Assembly (NCBI GenBank): GCA_009193035.1
Contig: SWDT01000290.1
Coordinates: 38,460 to 102,459, forward strand
Reading direction: 5' to 3'
DNA length: 64,000 nt
Source: Halicephalobus mephisto
Taxonomy: Eukaryota; Nematoda; Chromadorea; Rhabditida; Panagrolaimidae
Below, one piece after another: positions 12,201-24,523 of the stretch (position 1 is its first letter; each line of letters opens with the position of its first letter). The position numbers and the translations under genes were made by a program. Below the pieces are notes generated by a model. It saw only the letters and a program-made list of their open reading frames with translations. It had not been told where the DNA came from and did not search any database.

Positions 12201-14450
12201 GAGTTTGAGCATGAATCCAGAATAGAAAACAGCTGCTGGAAACGTTTCGTATAAGAATGAAATGGGTTTCGCAGTTATTCCCAAAAGAGTCATTTGTTAA
12301 CTCCAAAGATGGCAAAAAACACAATTGGACGGGTATAAAGTAGAGAACAATTGATCTATAGATGAAACTCTCGTAACAGTGGCTACGCAAATCCATGTAC
12401 GGCCGTTCAGTGGAAGATCTGAATAGCAAACAAATAACCGAGAAGAGATTTGTGCCATTACATTGTGGAGCAAACAATACGGACACGGGTAATCTGAATC
12501 GCTTACATCGGGTTAATCTGGCTATGACTCAAAAGTAATAAAAATGGTCAAGAAAAATCAATGACGGAGAGGGGTACAGTCCATACAATAGCAATCGGGC
12601 ACTTGTCTCCGCTTCCGGCCGGTTCCTGAAGCAAGTCCTCGATGAAGAAAAACAAAAGCACTCGAAAAAACGAACAAACGGAAATACAGAATCAAAGGAA
12701 GCACATTCCGAAGACAAAAATCGGAGGCAATTGCTTCCGGGAGGGTTGACAGTTTCGAGCTGCTCGTCAATATGCAATAAATAATCTAGAAACGGCCAAG
12801 GATCCAGAATAAGTCTGCCGACAAAGAACCAACGGAAAATGTGTAAGAAGCTGTAAACTTGTCATTACGCACTAGGCTGTAGTTCTTCTTTGCCAAACAA
12901 GAAAAGTTATCAGCAAGGAAGCTTAGAAACAAGGGCAATGAGAGATCTGTTGCTGGATCTTGATGCCATTTGGTTGATTTTCCTCCAAGAAGCTGGGATA
13001 AGCCGAAAAATGATCTAAAGAAAATTAGACGCCGAAGAGGGAAAGGACATCTGTCAGCTCTCGCATGCATACCTAAAAGACGGATGCGCGAAAGGGGGTG
13101 AGTGATTGTTAATCCGGAAGTCCTCTTTCGGAGAACAAGGACCGCCAATGAATAATCACAAATTTTTTACAATCATGAGAGGATCAAGGGCCATTCTTTG
13201 TAGCACTCACACGGAGGAGAAACGCAAGGAGGGAAGGGATATCATTTATTGAAATGCCTGCGCGACCGGGGGTTTATTTCAACAAACTGAAAAGCCGGGC
13301 GAATTTGGCATCTACTAATTATCCTTAGTGATGCTTGAGGGAGAGAAATTGCAGCTGAAAACCAACAAACCCGACAAGAATCGTGGTCTCAATGAATGAA
13401 TGGAATTCCTAAGGAGGTCTCTGGAATTGAGTGTTATTGCAATTTGAAATGGACTTGAATGGCAATGTTGGAATCAATTGCTTACAGACAAAAGACGTAA
13501 TATCGAAGAGGAGTTCTTTTGGGGAAACAACTGTTTACAGATTACAGTCCCTGGCTTGTGAGGGAAATGAAGAGGAATTACCAAGGTTATTCCAGATGAA
13601 ATCGTAAAAATTCGAGTACTCATTTCAACTTGGAGTCATTTAAACAGAAGCTTGACCGAGACTCGACATCCGCTGGCATCCGCTTGACTTGCCGTCTCAT
13701 TGCGCAACGCGAGAACAGCATCGAAATTCCGGCTATCCATGACTGAAGGAAGAGAAAAGAAGTAACCAACACCCAGTTGCCCTCTCTTATTAAAACCAAA
13801 AATAACACCAATATACGAATTGTGGTGGAAGAAAGAAGTTCATTTGAAAAAATAATGAAGATAATTGGCCAATTTCGAAAGCGTGGCTATTGAGAAGTCA
13901 GGTTTACGGGACAGCCGATGGGACTTGAAGGCAGTCAGCCGGATCGTTGGCCTTTGAACCTGACCAGATTGGCTCGAAACAAAGAACCAAAGGGATCCGA
14001 AAACAAGGTGGCGAATTTGCCACGGTTGGCTTCACCTTCTATAATGAGGGACCTTGAAACACTATCCTTGAAATCAGTGAAATGAATACGAAGATGATTC
14101 ATAAATAGTTGTTGACAGTCGGTTAATCCTCCCTATTTACTGCCTTTGAAGAAATACGAAGTTTCTCAGGTGGTTCAGTGGCAATTAGAGGAGAAAATTA
14201 TACTGCCAATATCTGAAGAAACATGAATTTAACGCAGGGAAAGAACCGGACACCTCATTAAAATAAATGAGTCGTTTTTACATGTCGCGGAGCAGTGGAG
14301 CTAGTAGGACATTCAGGACAAATAACGTTTTTGGCCTGATTCTCACCGTTGATGGAGTAATCCCAATACTTTGTAACCAATAGGGGGTCAGAAGAGAAAA
14401 GTTGATAACATGAATATTTTCCTAATATTTCAAAGCACATTTATATTCTT
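9270..14450. other. gene-poor region between Toll and Frizzled, part 1
   Basis: No supportable gene in about 5 kb. The plus strand is purine-rich over long stretches (many GAAAG/GGAA runs), so chance open frames are rich in K/E/R on plus and S/L/F on minus. Two such frames are a 91-codon plus frame at 11732-12007 and a 160-codon minus frame at 12004-12486. Neither has a motif or coherent splice neighbours. The most likely contents are the tol-1 promoter and 5' regulatory DNA, and possibly an unannotated long 5' intron, because pyrimidine-rich minus strand is typical of nematode introns transcribed leftward. Confidence 0.45.
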
Positions 14451-16189
14451 GCTAAAATATTAGAGAACGAAAAATTTCTGGATCGTAATAACTTTCATTA
14501 TTCGATTTATTTCTCTAGCTCTTCAAGTACGCACAGTTCGTAGTATCTAGTCGTATTAGATATATTTGCAATAAATGACGTTCAAGTCTTTGATGATTTT
14601 CATAATATCGCTGAAGAGTTACGAAATACCAAGAGCCCTGACAGTAGAGGTTTTATCTTTAACATCAAGGGCTCAGATAGTTTTAGAAGAATATTTCATC
14701 ATAAATAAAGATGCTACTTTGGTATTTTCTGTCAGGTCAGATGACACAGACGAAAACACGTCTGTAGTTATCGTAAATTTTGAAGATGAAAAGTATTTTG
14801 AATTCAAGATATAAGGTAAAAAATAATCTATAGAGGATGAGGTTTATAAACGTTTTTCAAGCATAAAGTGATTGTCACGTTGTTAATAAATTTATTTCAA
14901 TTACTATTAGTGTTTTCAATGAGGGTTTATGGTTTCAAAAGTGAAATTTCCTATAACTTTATATTCCATCGAAAAAAGACACTAATACTGGAAAAGTAAA
15001 TGACTTTATTCAGATGGAACTATCATTAGGATACCCACGTAGTAATTACTTTGTTGATCAAAAGATTACCGGATGAAAAGAATATGATCATATTGAAGAA
15101 CAACTTTTTGGATGACAATTTTTATCTGAAACTTGTTATTTTCCAAGTTACAAGTATTTATCATTACATTCAGTGACTTCACTTTGAATTTTTGTGGATT
15201 CTAAAGGATTATTTTTTCAACTATGAAAAAAATTATCTTGCTAGCACTGGTTGTTCGAAACATGCTTCTTTTCAATTCTAGTTTCAATCCTAATGAAATC
15301 ACCGAAAAATCACTATTCCATTAATTCACCTTCCACTAAAAAATGAAGTAGATTTTTCTAACAAAACTGTTCAGTAAAAGTCAACTGATCTTCATTAAAA
15401 CTACAAATTTTTAATTTTTTAAATATGAAAATGCTTAAAACAAAAGGAAGATTTATTTTCAAAACATAACTTTGATACTCTTAGCACAAGTAACAGCATA
15501 AATTCCCGTGGATAGCTCTGGTGGGTCTTCCTCTTAATGGTGTTGGGGGATTGTTTATTGTAACTTTTGTCTTCTCCACTTATCTTTTGGTCGTGCAGTA
15601 CAGAAATGCACGTACTGAACTACCGATAATTACTTATCACGGGTATTAAGAGAACTATTCACAGCTTCTAATTATCCTACTCTTTTTGGTGATTATAAGT
15701 TTTAACTTTATTGGTGTAATTAGAGCAAACATTTTGATTAAAAGTTGAATTTGAAAAGGTTTTGAAATGAATGATGTAATTTTTATTAAAATATAATCTT
15801 ATTAATTTTTCTTCTTCCTTCTCATTTGAAGTCTGCAGTCAATCTTATTGAATTCTTAATTTTTCTTTCGGATTTAATATCCGTCTCATGCTTTTCCTTG
15901 TTACTCCCTCTCAAATTAGTTTAGAAAGTCATTTTTAAATTTAATTTTCGGTACAGTTAGTTCTAGTTTAAAAAAGAAGATCATAGCTTTGCTGATTCTC
16001 TGAGAATCATTTGATAAGATTTCAAATAAAATAGTGGAACCTTCAGTTACTAGAAGAGCCATGTCATCCCGAATCAGAATCACGGAATTTCGCGTTAATC
16101 TTCTAACCGACAATGAATTTAGTCGGGAGTCTCAAGTCGAGTTTTGATGTATACTTTTAGATATTTTAGAGACAAATAACCGTTTTTCA
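14451..16189. other. AT-rich island inside the gene-poor region
   Basis: Base composition changes sharply to AT-rich compared with both flanks, and the purine strand bias disappears. I looked for terminal inverted repeats and a transposase frame and found none. One short open frame (14575-14814) is listed separately. The island may be an old insertion, but nothing directly shows this. Confidence 0.4.
14575..14814 (+). CDS. possible small orphan protein, 79 codons
   Basis: A single open frame starts at ATG 14575 and stops at 14812-14814, inside an otherwise uncoding AT-rich island. The C-terminal half has protein-like composition (DDTDENTSVVIVNFEDEK) with alternating hydrophobic and acidic residues. 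There is no signal peptide, clear transmembrane helix or family motif. A GT follows the stop codon closely, so it could be an internal exon of something larger, but I find no partner exon. It may be chance. Confidence 0.2.
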   Translation: MTFKSLMIFIISLKSYEIPRALTVEVLSLTSRAQIVLEEYFIINKDATLVFSVRSDDTDENTSVVIVNFEDEKYFEFKI

Positions 16190-17030
16190 TCAAAAATTAC
16201 GATAATATTGGTCAGATGAGTAGGTAAATGGATTAGAATCTGCTATTTTAGAGGAGGCATTGGAATGAACTTGATGTCGAGAAAATTGAGAGCTGTTGTG
16301 TTTATGAAATGTCATGTATGAGAATTCGGTAGCAGATTTTTCCCTTCCACAGCATGGTGCCGAAAAATCAACTGTTTTCTTCACACGTCTCAGAAAAGAT
16401 TGTTTCATTAATTTTATATAAAGTATTGACAGGAATCTCCGTGACATTGCTGTCAGAGGTCGTTGACACGGCGTCATCGTAATTGTTATTTGAATGAAAT
16501 ATGTTCAGTAATTTGCGCAATTTATGCTTTGAATAAAAGTCACTGTCGCCCCGCTCATGCATGGAAAGAATCATGAAGTTTAGAGCAGCTGGTCCTTGTC
16601 ACTCCAGAGTATGCAAATGCAGTGAAATCAGTCCCATATGGGCCCGTTTTGTACTCGATCAACTGGTAGCTTTCGATTTGACAAGAGGCAGCATCACGGG
16701 TCTTATCGAATCGATTTGCGGAGCTGATAGGCCATCCCTTGCTATCATCTCGACCATCAGCACTCTTGTCGTTTTTCTGACTTGCCTGCAAATTGCCATG
16801 GTGGTCCTTCCCGTGATTGATGAATCCGTATCCTTCTTGTTAGGACTTCAGGATTTCCACCTACTAGTCTGTAAAGCTGTCATCATTTGTTTCCCTTTCT
16901 GCATCTGGCAACTTTGGCTAATGTTATTTATTTGAATCGGCAACTTGGTTTCATTCATTTCTGAGTTCACATTAGCTGCCAAAACGGATTCATTTGTCAA
17001 CAACACAGGCGCCTTGCTGCTCGAAAACAC
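16190..17030 (-). pseudogene. possible broken or mis-split minus-strand gene
   Basis: Four overlapping or adjacent minus-strand frames (16848-17030, 16555-16791, 16368-16574, 16190-16477) each read like soluble protein: rich in N, S, K and D, with several N-x-S/T sites (NETK, NVTE, NETI, NNSS). One carries a CCGREKSATEF stretch followed by a Ser/His/Asn-rich tail. They are in different frames, and I could not connect them with convincing GT-AG introns. Only the stretch around 16770-16850 has an acceptor-like AATTTGCAG. This could be one gene with frameshifts, or an anticodon shadow effect of a pyrimidine-rich plus strand. No family is recognised. Confidence 0.25.
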
Positions 17031-17691
17031 AATATTTCATTGTCCGCGACGCGGATCGCTCTCTTCTGTCCCTTATGCTTTGGTTCTTACTCTATTTCAA
17101 TTTTTGATCAGTTGGTTTACTGGAATTTCAGCAGTTATTTCCGGACCACCTCATTTTCCAAGTTAAAACAGCACCTCAAGAATTTACTCGGCAGCTATCC
17201 AGATAGCACCGATCCCCGAGGATAATGTCCTTGTTTCTTGTCCCATTTATGAAAACTGATATTTCTATAGCCATTTCCGAGACAAAGGCCTATTTTGAGA
17301 CATTTTGCCAAGTAGGGCGGAGCAACTGAAAAAGTAGACAAGGAAGAGCAACGGTTTTCGGCAGTAATGATGGAGGGAAACCAGCCAACCGAAAAGACTG
17401 GCCTAGTCGGGTTGTCGGGCAAAAGCTGTCCCAATCTCAAATTCGACAGTCTCATTTTTGATCGAGTCCCATTCTCTGTAAACCAACTCTTTGTTTGCCA
17501 GGCCATGTTTCTGACTCGTCCATAAACATTCCCCCAAATGCCAGCGATTCTTCCCCGATCACTGCCAGGTTCACCTTCGCATATTTCCCAGCTTACGAGG
17601 GTGTGTCCTGTGCCGAACCGTGTTTTTCTTTAGGTGAACTGCATTACGATGCTCTTTCCCTGGTAAAGAGCATTTCTTCCGAGTCGGTTGG
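17031..17691. other. upstream flank of the Frizzled gene
   Basis: Pyrimidine-rich plus strand (many CTTTC, TTCC and CTCT runs) leading into the Frizzled start. No gene is supported. The change from purine-rich plus strand (before about 14.3 kb) to pyrimidine-rich here agrees with the switch from leftward to rightward transcription. Confidence 0.4.
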
Positions 17692-20600
17692 ATGAATCAA
17701 GGACTATTTTCAGTCAAGATGATCCTGAGGTTACTCTCCTGCCTCTTGATAGCTTCCGTCGTCCTTTCTGACACGAGTCAGAACTTTGATGCCCTCAACT
17801 CCAGTTTCGACCGAAAGAGACCGAAATGCGAGAGAATCACAGCTGAACATTGTGCCAACATCGGCTATAATGAAACAAGGTCTGTTTTGTTTAGTTGAAA
17901 AATTTCGCGCACCCATAAATCCCGTTTTCTTTGTGGTTGAAGCCTGTCCCATTAGCACTCAAGTTTATTGGACGAGTGATGAACGATTAAAGGCACTTGC
18001 CGACCACTATAGAATCACATTTGTCCTTTCGCAAATCGGGTAATATAGTCGAAATGAAACAATAATGTTCTACGGCAAATAAACTGACTCATAAAAGACG
18101 ATTGATGGACTTGAGCCCAAGGGGAGTACGGTAGCTGTTCGCGCAACCCTGCCAGGAAGACCTTCAGGGAAGATAAGGAACTATTCTGCAGCTTTGTTAT
18201 TCCATGTGAAGAATAAATTTGCCAAGTTGGAATTGAATTGTAACTTTTCTTGGCGCTTCCGGAATTGACGGATTATCCTTGGACTTGGTCCATCAGGACT
18301 TGTTACTTTGCCTCCAGCGAGGAAGAAAACAATAGTGTTCGTTTTGGCGGGCTGCACAAATTTGTCCCAAGCTGGCTTTTGCCCTTTTTGTAGCGAAGAC
18401 AAAACTTGGAGTCAGCTGGGATTTGACAAGACCACGGATGCGGTTAATTTGGTTAGAGGACTTGGAAGCGAAAATGAAAATGTTCGGGACTCACAAGAGT
18501 TATGGTTATCCAGAGCCTCCCATGAGTCTGGTTCTGATTTTTGGGAACTCGGGAGCAAAAGACAAATAGAGCAGAGCGAGGGAGTCACTGATTAATGAAT
18601 GGCCGGTCAGGAGCGGCGCTTTCAAAGACTCCAATTTTTCAAACAAGTCGACTTCTTTGAGAAGCCACTCAGAGTTGCCTTCTCTCAGATCCGAGAACTG
18701 AGTCATGGATTTTGGCAATTCTGCAGCGGAATTGGGAAATTGATGGCTTGACCTTTGGACGATACTGGTCGGGGAAGGAGCCGGTGACTGATGTCTTCCA
18801 CTCAGATTGCATAATTTTTGCATCTATTCAGGGACAGATTCTGAGTCTATTGACTGATTTTGCGCGCCGAAAATTTGTCTCTGCCAGCTGGGCCGAGGAA
18901 TATTCACTGACAAGAACTTTGAGTATCTTTTTGTCTCCAGTGACAGACGCGCCAAGCTGGGCCGTAAATTATGCGCGAAAGCGATATGACATGAGATTAT
19001 CGGCCACTGGGAGAGCGGTGACTGATGGACACATTGATTGAGAGCTTTTTAGATTTCCCAACTTCGCCAGAGATGAGAATGCGGAAGCAGCGATTGCGAC
19101 ACTGAACGGCTTCTCTCCCCTCATCGGGACCAAGTGCAACCCGGAGATTGCCTTCTTCCTCTGTTCGGTCTACTTTCCCATGTGCACAGAGAAGGTTCCG
19201 GACCCCATTGGACCTTGTAAGCCGCTCTGTCTGAGGATTCAGAAGGACTGCGCCCCACTACTGAACGAATTCAAGTACAGTTGGCCTCCCGCCCTCGACT
19301 GCGATCAGTTTCCGGCCGTCAATGATGGGAAGCACATGTGCATGCCCGGACTGGCCAGGACCTCCAGCGAGGAGGTTGAGGAGCTGGAAGAGAAGACCCC
19401 CGTCAACAACAACTACCACTTCACCAAAGACATTGAGAGTCTCTCGAATGTCGTTAACGGCAAATGCTCCATGAAAGACTGGGTCTACGTCAACAAAACT
19501 GCTGAATGTGTTCCGACTTGCGCGACCACCCTTGACTTTACTCTGGTGAGTTGGTTTCCGTCCTTTTGGTATTCGAGGAGTGGGTTTCAGACGGAGATAA
19601 CAACTGCCAGATCCACGTTGGTCGTTGGATCAATGATTTCGGTCTGTTTCACGACCATTTGCATTGTTGCTTCTTGCATCAGAGGAAGTGTTCCGTTGAG
19701 TGCAAGGAAGCCGATCGACAAGTCTCTCTTCTTCTGCACCTTCTGTTTTGCCCTTTCCGCTGGATTCTACGCCTTCAGTTTGCTTCTGAAGGATAAGGTA
19801 ATATGCTGATCAGTAGGTAATGGATAATCTGCCGAACTTCAGATTGCCTGCATTGAGTACAACGACAGTTTGCTCTATGCCGTGAGAGGACTTCCGAACA
19901 CAAAGTGCACTTTCATGGCCGCCTTGTTGTACTACTTTGGATCAGTTGGACGACTTTGGTGGCTGATGATTTGTATTGCTTGGAGGTGGAATATGAAGGA
20001 GCATTCGTTGGCTGAAATGGTAAGGTCATTATTCCCCGATTGGAGTCGATATATGAGTTTTTAGGACACATTCATTTTTCGAGCTCATATAGTCTGCTGG
20101 GCTCTCCCTTTGTTCCTATTGACAATGGCGCTGATGGCCCAATCAGTCCACCCTGAACTTGTCTCCGGAGTCTGTCTGGTTGGATCGGCAAGCCATCCGC
20201 AGTACCAGATATTCATCGCCCTGAGAGAGCTCTTGATAATGCTCGCTGCCTTTCTGGTTCTGTTTTCCGGATGCCTCAACTCGGTCCACAACAGCATCAG
20301 ATCAATCGCTTCCACTTCCCCCTCGGCTGGTTGTATCGGTTTCCTCTATCCGTTGGCAGCTCTCTTCCTCTTGATCTCCTCATTCCAGAGCCACTACAAT
20401 CCGCTGCTCGGTCGATGGACCCCTTTGGCCGCCTTCCAGCTTTTAGCAGATCCAGCTCTAGGGACACTGATTGGGAGTGCCTACTTTGTCTACATTCTGT
20501 ATTCCTGTTACCAGACCGGTACAATCGGGAGTCGAATGGAGAAGAACGGTTACTTCCCGCCCAACGCCGTTCAAGTGACTTCCAACGGCCACGGACTCTC

Positions 20601-20799
20601 TGGCACAACGACCACCTGTGTTACCGGGCCTCAGATGGTTTCTGGGAGTTTGTACCACCAAGTGTCCGTCGCTTCTGGAGGCGTCCCAACGAGCATCGGC
20701 ACTTACTACTCTGCTGGGGGATTCATGGCTCCTCCCCCGACCAATGTGAGCCCTCCAGCACCCCCGAATCGCCCTGTGCCCCAAGTGCCTTCCTCATGA
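17692..20799 (+). CDS. cfz-2: Frizzled-family Wnt receptor
   Basis: Five exons (17692-17879, 19053-19545, 19591-19797, 19843-20019, 20065-20799) join in phase to about 599 residues. A signal peptide (ILRLLSCLLIASVVLS) is followed by a complete cysteine-rich Wnt-binding domain whose ten cysteines are all visible. Landmarks are CERITAEHCANIGYNETR joined across intron 1 to FPNF, then SPLIGTKC, FFLCSVYFPMC, GPCKPLC, ALDCDQF and KHMC. The seven-helix core includes the family motifs YYFGSVGRLWWLMICIAW, SVHPELVSGVCLVG and SSFQSHYNPLLG. The tail is rich in Gly, Ser, Thr and Pro and ends PVPQVPSS. I do not see the usual KTxxxW Dishevelled-binding motif after helix 7 (sequence there: YILYSCYQTGTIGS). 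Intron 1 is 1.17 kb with an unusual GTCTGT donor. Intron 2 is 45 nt, in frame and free of stops. A poly(A) signal (AATAAA) lies near 20840. The choice of cfz-2 over mom-5 or mig-1 is tentative; the family call is secure. Confidence 0.9.
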
Positions 20800-21458
20800 A
20801 CTCGAGTTCAGAAGAATCTGTACATACTTCCAATGTTGATAAATAAAGCTTATTTCCTTCAGGAATCCTGATCGAATTGCAGAGTCAGGTCCAAGGGTTT
20901 TGTTCAGTCCTACTTAGTCCCATGGCGCCTAGTTGTCGAGCAACTTGCTTCGCTGAGGTAGTGCTCGAATCAGGTTGCCAATTGTTGTGCAAGACCAACG
21001 GGTTCTCGCACCCGACGGAAACCTCCGTCAATTTCACCTGCATAGCCACAAATTCCCCTGCCCCTTCCCCCAGACTTTGCATTTTGATTTATTCTTGCCA
21101 TGTGTCCATTCAATCAAAAAAGAAAAATAACCAAATCAATTTACCAACAAATTAAAATCAAATATCCAGTGCTAGATGATAATGAGTCCCGGGAAAGTGC
21201 TTTCAGGATACAATGAATCAGAGACCCAAGGGATACGATAGGGGTCAGACTTGATACCGGCGATTGACGCCCTCGTAGTGAAAAGCGTGTAAGAGACAAT
21301 AAATAGATATTATTAGACAACAATTTTTGGGTTTTTGACTATACTTTTCACATTGGATTCTTTGGAGTGGCCATAATATCCAACCGCCCGGAATACATGG
21401 AAATACTCGTGAGAAAGTGGGCAAATGAAAGGCCTAAGAAATACAACGTACAGGATAA
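20800..21458. other. convergent 3' region between Frizzled and topoisomerase I
   Basis: Holds the 3' UTR of the Frizzled gene (ATAAATAAAGC near 20840) and the 3' flank of the leftward topoisomerase gene. The small open frames here (for example 20877-21155) show no motif and are treated as chance. Confidence 0.5.
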
Positions 21459-23751
21459 TTAGAACACAAAACTTCCATCTTGAGTCATATCAATAGCCCA
21501 TCGGAACTTCTCGCGCTGTGTCTTGTTGTAAACCTTCTCGATGGGAACGTTGAATTTTCGGCACCACGCCACGGAAATGCGAGGATCGAGGTAATTCAGT
21601 TTGGACGTACCTAATGCAATCTGTTTGTTCTCGTCTTTGTCCGTCTGAGTAGTCTTCAGTTTCTTCAACTGGTCTTTTAGCCGCTGGACCTTCTTCTCGG
21701 CCTTCTCCTTGTCTTTGGCGCCGCGAGCCTTGTCGCGTTCTTCCTTCGCCTCCTTGAGTTCCTTCTTTTTGTCCTTTATCTTCGCCTTCAGGTTTTCCAT
21801 TGACTTTTCGTGAGTCTTCGGAACTGACCGTTGATGGTTACAAAGGATCGCAACTTGGCGATTTGCTCTGTTATATGACAGCATCTTCTCGTGAATGGGA
21901 TCGCCGCTATTCGTTAGTTTCCCCAACTGCTGTTGTAGTGTCCAGGAGGCGTTATAAGTACGGAAGACCTTGGCTGTTAGTCCAGGCATGATATCCTTCA
22001 AGTGATCATTCAAAGTACTCGTGTTCAGTCGGTCGAACAAGTCGTCAGATCCGTCTTTGCCTTCCATAAACTTCTTGAGATTCTTGAATACCTTCTTTTC
22101 AACAGGGACTTGATTTTGATATCTGATTGAATCTTTGCCAAGAAAGTCAAACTCGACGACGTATTTCTTGCCATCCAATTCGTCGTGAAGAGTAACGTGC
22201 TCGCATCTCAGAGAACAGCAGCCGACAGTGTCAGCAGCCTCGTCAGTGTCCTTCTCGTTACCAGCACGAAGAGCAAGACGATCGATAAAGTACAAAGCAG
22301 TAGCTCTTTGACGGATTCTCATCTCTTTCGACTTGAACTCCTCGGTGTATCGAGTACGAACATCGTCAATGATCTTGGCAAGAGACCGAGCCTTCTCAAA
22401 CTTCTCAAAGTCCTTTTCTCCTTTCAACTTCGAACTTGGATTCAGCATCACGTACTTGTTCTGACCGAGAACGTTTTCAGTCCAGGAACATAGCCAAGAG
22501 ACTGTGTTATCGTGACGAACTTCCTTCCATTTGTGACCAGGAGGAGGAACTGGTGCCTTGTCTCCTCTGTAAATCGACTATTACTCAAACACTGATATAA
22601 AAAACTCACTTGGAACAGTTAATTATGACATCTTCCGGCATTACGCGTCTTTTCAAACAACCCATCTTTGGATGGTCTCCACGTCCACGGAAAAGACCTG
22701 GAGGTTCGGTTCTGAAGTTGGCTATCTTTTGTTTGTGCCCATCGACAATTGCAGTCCCGTATTGAACAACTTCCTTCTCACGTAATTCCTTAATCTTCTG
22801 TTTCTCCTCCTTAGTCATATTTCGACGGGTCTCGCGTTCAGCGATGAAATGCTCATACATAGCTTTGAAGTCGCATTTGTTCAGATCTTTGATCTTTTCT
22901 CGTTCAGCGGAAGTCATTGATTTCCTCCAATCCTTGAAAAAGTTGTTGTTGAATGTCGGCTTTGCGGTATACTCATGATCCAGCATACATGCATAAAAGT
23001 AAGCGACTTCCTCGGCGCCTTCAGAAAGCTCCATGACTTCTCCGTTATATCTGAACTTGACAGATTTCGGTAGTCGCTCATACGGAGGAGCAAACAGAGG
23101 TCCATTGTGGATGAGGGTGTTCCATTTGACCCCATCAGGCTTCTTGTCTTCTTCCCACCACTTCCATATTTCCTCTTCCTCCTCCTTCTTTCTGCGCTTA
23201 GTGGGTGGAGAAGCGTTTTCGGACTTTCCAGCTTTCACGTCCTTATTCTTGCCCTTCTTTGAATCCTTCTTGGATCCTTTATCTTTCTTTGATTTGTCTT
23301 TTTTCTTGTCCGCCTTTTTGTCTTTCTTCTTTGGAGTGTCTTTTTTCTCCTTTTTTACCTTCTAAAAAGAGAGCTTGTACACTAATTCTCTTACAAAAGC
23401 ACATACCACTGGCTTGTATTCCTCTTCTTCTTCGTCATCCTCAGGGGATTCGCTTTTGTATTCTTCCTCCTCATCCTCAGATTCATGCTTTCTCTTGTTG
23501 GCTTTCTTGTTCTTGGCAGACTTTTTCGGGGTGGAAATTTCGCCATCAGGTTCTCTCTTGATGTCAAGTTCCATAGGTTCCTCCTTGTGGGAATTGTTGT
23601 TCAGTTGAGAGTCAACTTCAGTTTTGACACCATGGCCATTGGTAGACATACCGTTTTGTCTGAAATATTTCGTTCAGTAATTGTTCAATTATAGAAGAAC
23701 TTACGATTCACCAAAGAGAAGGCCGTTTGGTTCCTCGACGGTAGCCGTCAT
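21459..23751 (-). CDS. top-1: DNA topoisomerase I (type IB)
   Basis: Four exons on the minus strand (23705-23751, 23407-23659, 22610-23361, 21459-22566) total 719 residues and close in phase. The enzyme relaxes supercoils through a 3'-phosphotyrosyl intermediate in the nucleus. The N-terminal third is a charged, lysine/glutamate-rich linker with nuclear-localisation character ([12 protein letters not shown]). The core follows: [81 protein letters not shown] and [12 protein letters not shown] charged coiled-coil linker then leads to the catalytic motif SKLNYLDPR, with the active tyrosine near residue 676 and about 43 residues after it. The first ATG ([10 protein letters not shown]) is in a separate 47-bp exon; a second in-frame ATG in exon 2 (23647-23649) is an alternative start. 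All catalytic-region motifs are intact. Confidence 0.97.
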
Positions 23752-24523
23752 CCCCCGCTGAAAAAGGAACCACATTATCGATCACTTCAGATCCACGCGC
23801 GGAATCAATAAGGTAAGGAAATAAAGCCGTGTTTACATCAGAAGAGGAGAAAAGGAAATACGAAAACTTCCAGAAGACTGCATTGATGGTTGTTTCGAAA
23901 GGCCAAACGGGGATGAAATGTGCAGAAAGATGGGTGCTCTTCTCGAGAAGCCACCCAGCTGACCACGAGAAAAAATCGTTTGTGTGTTGATCAAAGAGAA
24001 TTTGTGACATTTTGAGAACTTTCACCTCGAAATAGCATCAGAAACCTCCGGATTTTCGTGGTGAGTTTACACGAGACAAGGAGGTCAATTTGAGGTGAAA
24101 AATTAATTAATGTACGCACTGTAATGGAATCCAACGAAGCTTCGAGAGGCACAAAAAACTTGTACGAAATCGAGGAAAGCAAAGGGACGAATAGAATGCG
24201 AAAAAATACAAGTCGCGAATGCAAGGGAGAGCTTCCCCAGACTTAGAAGAATTTTGGTCAATTCGGGCGCAGCGACACACAGGCTGCCTCGCTGTGCTGC
24301 CGCCCGGTGCACTGGAAGGACGTTGAACACACCAGTGGTGGAGAGACTGGGGGAAACTGAGAGGGTCCGAGTCAGCCGCGACAAGGACAGTTTGTTCGCT
24401 GGATGAGTACCGCTGGACAAACAGTCAGCGAAGAGGCATTCAATCTGTCTGGCCAAAAGGCGCGGGAATTCAAATAGAGGTTTTCTTGCTTGGTGGATAT
24501 CGACTTTTCGCTGTGCTCTCTGG
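23752..24523. other. divergent promoter region
   Basis: Separates the leftward topoisomerase gene from the rightward serine-rich gene. Open frames on the minus strand (23708-24025, 24103-24456) have low-complexity S/F/L composition and no motif. I see only putative promoter DNA. Confidence 0.4.

Noticed and set aside
12004..12486. 160-codon minus-strand open frame
   Set aside because: Long but with S/L/F/C-rich composition expected from a pyrimidine-rich strand; no motif, no splice partners, and it overlaps a comparable plus-strand purine-driven region.
16561..16935. 124-codon hydrophobic plus-strand frame resembling membrane helices
   Set aside because: Hydrophobicity is the antisense image of a D/N/K-rich minus strand; the order of helices fits no receptor family.
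19546..19590. Stop-free 45-nt stretch in cfz-2 as possible coding sequence
   Set aside because: It has a perfect GTGAGT donor and GTTTCAG acceptor, and removal restores the usual Frizzled spacing before helix 1.
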